Below are positions 59,411-64,000 of a stretch of DNA of 64,000 nt, piece after piece. The stretch spans positions 186,001 to 250,000 of the forward strand of contig JAODTK010005343.1 of assembly GCA_026419785.1 (NCBI GenBank), in the 5' to 3' direction. Source of the DNA: Sclerodactyla briareus (Eukaryota > Echinodermata > Holothuroidea > Dendrochirotida > Sclerodactylidae). Numbering within the stretch: position 1 is the first letter of the stretch; each line of letters opens with the position of its first letter. A program made the position numbers and the translations under genes. The notes below the pieces were generated by a model, which made no database searches, was not told where the DNA came from, and worked only from the letters and a program-made list of their open reading frames with translations.

Positions 59411-60099
59411 TAGATTTTGTACATTGTACAAATTTCGCTTAACGGAAGAAATGGTTGACAGTTTTTGCACTGCACTATTCCGTGTTTTTCAATGTGGTCT
59501 TGTATATCTTGCAGCTTATACATTTCACTAACACGTGCCCCAAGATTACAACACGTGGGTTGAAGGTAGAAGCCTTTGAAGTGGTTTCCGCATAATTTAG
59601 TTACAAAACGCGGTAGTGGTTTTTCCTACAAAAAACTCTATGAGTGTTATGAAGGAACCCATAACATGGTGTGCAGCCACCTCAAGCTGTGGACACACGA
59701 GAAATAGGTGTACCTTCAACTCAACCACGGTTAATCTTGATAGTTAAACGTTTCAACCTGTAAAACGGTTATCAAAAAGAAACAACGCATGGTTCGTTGC
59801 ACCACTTTCAGCCATTTCTAGTAAAGTTTACATAATATTTTTTTACAGTGGATCGGCTTAAACATGAGATTTGTAATCTATCTCTGATTGGTCTTTGCTT
59901 TTACCCAACTTTTGAGGATGCTGAATCTTTTGCCCCAACCTTTCATATGCCTAACCGTTTTTATAACAGTGTAGATTCATTGCCGGATTGACTGTTGATA
60001 GTTGTTGTTACTGGAATGGAAAGACATTTATGTCCGCAATTTTGATCAATCCCCGAGCTTGAGCCCATGTCATCTGAAATAAAAATATTAACGTTGCAC

Positions 60100-60530
60100 A
60101 GACGTTGTCGTCGATTTTAATATTTTTCATTGTGTGCTTCGATGTATTGTGCATAGGTAATATTGAAATATACATTTGGTTTGTGCCTATTGTTATGTTA
60201 GTTTTTCCAGGAATAAGTGCAGGAATTTTCAAAAAAGCCTACTACAGGACTTTCATTGATCCGGTTTTCGTCAAAGTACGTGATCTGACGGACGGAGACA
60301 TAATTTTGTGTACTGTTATTGTCGATTTTAATTAGTTTTCTTTGTGTTCTTCATCTATTGTGTTCCTGGGTAATGTTTAAATTGACAATTGATATTCATG
60401 CTATTGTTATAACCGGGTTGTTACGTGCTGGAATTCGATTGATCCGAGTGTTAGTCAATGTTCCTGGAATAGGACGGATGGATGAATTTTTGGTAAACTG
60501 TTGTCGATTTTATAGTTTTCTTTTCTTTAG
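60100..60530. repeat. Degenerate ~200 bp tandem repeat, three units
   Basis: The landmark 'tgtcgattttaattagtttt' and variants occur near 60108, 60323 and 60503. Units share 'gcataggtaat' or 'gtgttcctgggtaatg' blocks, then a 'ggaattcgattgatccgag' type block. The open frames of 76-77 codons here come from the stop-poor repeat. Confidence 0.65.
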
Positions 60531-60829
60531 TGTGCGTAAGTTGGATTGGTAGTACTATCGTCGAATAGACAGTTTTGATCCGATTGGTTATCAAGTTACA
60601 ATACCACTAAAACGTTTGGACCAGTCTTCAACAACTATCAACATGGGACAATGACGCAACTATTGATAATCCCATTCCAATGAAAGCCAATAGGCCCCAC
60701 ATGAATTTGCCTAATATGATCATTTTGGTTTTCACCCGACCAATTTCTGAGGTAGCTGAATACTTACCACCCATCCTTCCAGTATTTGCCCACCTTTCAA
60801 CATGTGGGTAATGCCTGGATCGGGATATT

Positions 60830-61200
60830 AGCTTTTCTGTGACGGTAACACTGGTAATTTCGTGCCGGAACTTTGATTGATTCGAGTTCATGGCCACTGA
60901 AATATAGTACTGATGGAATGTCGAAAAAAATATAGATTCCAAGATTTTTCGAGCTTTGCAGCGATGTGGCTTTATTTTCCCCCTTGTTGGTTATTTTTGA
61001 TACGAGAATAGAAGTGAATTGGAAGGGGGTCCAATAATTTGTGCATTCATATCAAGCAGACTATGCACAGGTGAGTCAAACCGATTAGCCCGACCCTAAC
61101 AATGATAGGAAACGACGTGAAACACAGGTGCTGTTTTTAAGAATAGTTCAGTCTATAGGTTAGGGAGGCACATCCTAATAGTTCAGTTCCTATAGGTGGC
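60830..61200. repeat. Duplicated segment, first copy
   Basis: 'tttcgtgccggaactttgat', then 'atagattccaa', then 'gcgatgtggctttatttt', then 'gaagggggtccaataatttg', then the start of a CACATCCTAATAGTTCAG unit. The left part repeats at 61205-61390 and the right part at 61798-61950. Confidence 0.85.
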
Positions 61201-61204
61201 ATAT

Positions 61205-61390
61205 TGCTTTTTCTGGTGACGTTACCAACTGGTAAGTTTCGTGCCGGAACTTTGATTTTTCTAGTTCATGTACGAATTATAGTACTGATTGGAATGTTCC
61301 AAAAAAAAAAATATATAGATTCCAATTTGCGAGCTTTGCTCGATGTGACTTATTTCCCTTGTTTGGTTATTTTGATACGGAGAAAAGAAA
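61205..61390. repeat. Duplicated segment, second copy (left part)
   Basis: Aligns with 60832-61015 with scattered single-base indels, then diverges into about 400 bases of other DNA (61391-61797) before the right part resumes at 61798. Confidence 0.85.
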
Positions 61391-61797
61391 ACTGGAGTAC
61401 CATTTTTCCGATATGACGCCAGGTCTACGCAAAAAAGGGTCATGTTCTTCCCATGGATAGTGGCATACCATATTTCAACTGATCCTGTCCTGGACAAAGT
61501 CTCAGACCTCTGTTGACCCCAGATGAACCTTTGGACTGACCTCAGCACAATAGTGATCCGGTCTCGGTATTGGAAAAAAATAACGAACTTGAAAAGGCAA
61601 ATGTATTCTAGAAAATAACAATGGTTTGGAACCCTACCCACATAGACGATGGTTCTGGGCAACTATTGTTCCCACAAAGAATCCCCAATTGTACGAATAG
61701 GGTTCAATTGTACATACACAAGTGTAACTCATGATCAAATATATGAGAATTTCTTACCTCAAAGCAGATCACTCAATGTTTGCATATGCTGATTGTG

Positions 61798-62112
61798 GAA
61801 GGGGGTCAATAATTTTGCATTCATATCAAAGCAGACGATGCACTGTGATCAACAGATTAATCCCGACCCTAATAATGAGTAGAACGTGAAACACAGGTGT
61901 GTTTTAAGAATATTCAGTCTATGGTAGGCGCACATTCTAATAGTTCAGCAGTCTATAGTAGGCACCTCTATTGTTCAGCAATAGGTTAGCACAGTTCGAT
62001 TAGTTCACTCGAATGGAGGCACCTCCTATTAGTTCGGTTTATAGGTAGCACATCCTAATAGTTCAGTGTTGGTAGCACATCCTATTAGTTTCGTCTATAG
62101 GTGGGCACATCC
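61798..62112. repeat. Duplicated segment (right part) and 'CCTAATAGTTCAG' minisatellite
   Basis: 61798-61920 repeats 61018-61150. From 61905 the sequence becomes a minisatellite of about 28-32 bases per unit (CACATCCTAATAGTTCAGT with 'ctataggtaggcac'), about seven imperfect copies. Single units also sit at the end of the first copy (61145-61200). Confidence 0.85.
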
Positions 62113-62114
62113 TA

Positions 62115-63060
62115 TTTGTTTGGTTATTAAAATTAGTAACGTAGGGTGAGAACTAAAGTCTCACGATGGAGGGGTACACGCGAACTATACGGTTTCTAAA
62201 CTCATGTACCTGTCATACTTGTCTTGAGGACTTATACAATCAAGCACATGCAAAAGGAACTTAACTTCTTCAAGGTTCTGAGGTTCAAGGTTCAAATCAT
62301 TTGCATACCATGGACATCCTGCATGTAATCGACTTAACTTACCGGAATCATTCAGCCATTTCGAGGCTTAGCTAATTAAACATAGCTCCATTGTCCCGAC
62401 TCTGTCTGCTAGTCGGATCGTGGGGATACATGGTGTACCCTTGATTTTATGCACATATGAAATTGAAAGAACCTCGTGGGAACCTTTCACTGGTTCCCGG
62501 ATGCACCTTTGTCCCATGAAAGTGATTCATAAAACCTTGAGGATTGGTGCAGACGGGAAAAACTGGAAGAACTTTCTCTCCTCTCGAAATCTTTCGTCGA
62601 TTTCTCGAAAAGAACCGTTGAAAGTTCAAGTCAAAGAATCCATTTTAATTTTGAACCATTTTTCTTAGAGTTTACATACCAAGTAATGACCTAGTCTATC
62701 TGGTTGGGGCCGACCCGGGTTGGGTCAACAAACCGAATCCGTGTTTCACAATTTCCTTCCCCACATTTTCCCCTCAGACAAATCCCACTCCACCAAAAAC
62801 CAATATAGAAATCTCGGGCAAAAAAAAAACTTCTCATAGGAAAGATATATGCCAAATTCCTGCCGGATAGGATCAGGAATACTATATTTATCGTGTTACA
62901 AGGTTTCCAGACATTGACTTCCGTGAACTTAGATATCTTTGGCATGACCCGAAAACAAATTACATATGGTACTACCTTATGGAACCGCACCGACATCACC
63001 AATGAGCTTAGCCATCCAAGTTAGGTTTAGTTAACTGTCCGTTTAACATGCCAGAGGCTC
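62115..63060. other. No gene seen
   Basis: Open frames at 62420-62668 (+) and 62691-63002 (-) have no family match or clear splice signals. Confidence 0.4.
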
Positions 63061-63067
63061 AAATGCA

Positions 63068-63152
63068 CCACACACACACCACAACACACACGCATACACA
63101 GGCGCGCGCGCGCCGCGCGCGCGCGCGCGCGCGCATACATACACACAGACAC
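63068..63152. repeat. Alternating purine-pyrimidine CA/GC tract
   Basis: A CA-rich stretch runs into (GC)n of about 33 bases with one break, then into CATA/CACA. The long alternating GC core is a classic Z-DNA-forming sequence. Confidence 0.95.
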
Positions 63153-63159
63153 ATTGCCT

Positions 63160-64000
63160 GTAACTGCATGGAACAAATAATGAGAAATATGAAATGTTGA
63201 AACGCATGAATGAATTTTAGAAGCCGTATGTCGAATATTATTTTTTTAATTAAAAGCTTTTTTTTCCATTTGGTTATAGAGTAATTCCTGAATGAACATT
63301 TGAACGTGGAGTTGTTATGGACTAGTGGTTAACGTGCCGAAATTTTGTTCAAAAGAAGAAAAACAGCATGTACGTTTCCTTCGGTCACTTGTTTTGGTCT
63401 ACACAATCATCCATGGTTAATAGAGGTAAGATCTGAAAACCTTGTGAACACGAGTCCAGAATGCTTTGTCGGATCAAGTAGGAATTTGTAGACTATTTTT
63501 TTTTTTCATGAGGAGTGCAAAATCCCTGTTATTCTCTGTAAATCGAAGGAACATTGGAACTGTGAAAAAGAGGTTTTGGAATGTTGACTGTGAGCACGAT
63601 ACCCGACCCCAACTGGAGGGACTGTAGCTCTCGCTTCAGTTTGTGGGTACCACCCACCCGTAATTTGAAATTTACTCAATTTTAGATTCGCCAAGTTAAT
63701 AGTTCCTCACGTTCTTTCGGAGCACATCGTATTCTACGTTCATTGGAATCGCATTCATTTAACGTTCTCAATATACTATGCCCTCGATACTAGCTTTATA
63801 GTTTATATTGTAGACATATCATGTACACTTTTTGGATTACCTTGACTCGATCAAAGGGTCTATGCAGTCTTGCGAACCGACGATAACTTGCCCCCACCAT
63901 ACACACGCTTATAACCACATCAACCTCATACTTTTGAAATTTATCAGCTATTCCAGGGCACTACTATCATCCCTAAAATAAAAGATAGACATACCAGAGA
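63160..64000. other. No gene; fragments of dispersed repeats
   Basis: 'actagtggttaacgtgcc' (63320-63338) is SINE-like. 63420-63490 resembles the dispersed repeat at 40560-40690 (ctgaaaaccttgtgaacac, then 'cagaatgctttgtcgg'). The remaining 500 bases look unique. Confidence 0.4.

Noticed and set aside
45785-63340. tRNA genes
   Set aside because: Only SINE-like A-box fragments were seen (near 45800 and 63325); no complete cloverleaf with a B box was found.

Overview
This is a eukaryotic (metazoan) genomic window: about 64 kb of intron-rich, AT-leaning DNA full of microsatellites, minisatellites, dispersed repeats and decayed retrotransposons, with only short coding exons. Nothing suggests a bacterial, phage or plasmid origin: there are no long genes, operons or ribosome binding sites. 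The repeat style suggests a marine invertebrate: long dG/dC runs, AGGTCA-rich dispersed repeats, TGTC/TATG/GTA microsatellites and jockey/CR1-like LINE ends. I cannot name the phylum. Several exons and repeat copies carry single-base frameshifts, so either the assembly contains uncorrected indels or some of the genes are decayed.

The one recognisable gene is a TRPC-type (canonical transient receptor potential) cation channel on the + strand. Five exon candidates were found: 563-677 and 4936-5049 (N-terminal ankyrin region), 6049-6343 (last ankyrin part and the TRP_2 / pre-S1 linker), 23090-23229 (probably S1 to early S2) and 28690-28904 (after S6, with the Glu-Trp-Lys and Pro-Pro-Pro-Phe-Asn signature). 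A further exon at 29522-29605 may continue it. The first three exons join cleanly in phase 0. The exons for the rest of the pre-S1 region and for S3 to the pore and S6 were not found.

By region: 0.5-6.3 kb holds the 5' TRPC exons, with a LINE remnant and a GTA microsatellite in the introns. The 6.3-23 kb intron holds another LINE end, a 1.4 kb imperfect duplication, an unidentified frameshifted reading-frame cluster (13.9-16.2 kb) and a ~585 bp satellite array (17.5-20.2 kb). The 23-30 kb stretch holds the 3' TRPC exons. The 30-37 kb stretch holds a 22 bp minisatellite and weak exon candidates on both strands, including a likely signal-peptide exon on the minus strand near 34.5 kb. The 39-46 kb stretch holds three copies of a GC-headed element with a self-complementary A/T tail, one of them interrupted by a LINE with a likely target-site duplication. 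The 48-64 kb stretch is non-coding as far as I can see: palindromic MITE-like repeats, trinucleotide tracts, local tandem duplications and a CA/GC tract.

Most of the window is therefore intronic or intergenic. The genes do not form a functional cluster. What can be learned concerns a fragmented ion-channel gene and the history of repeat insertions around it.
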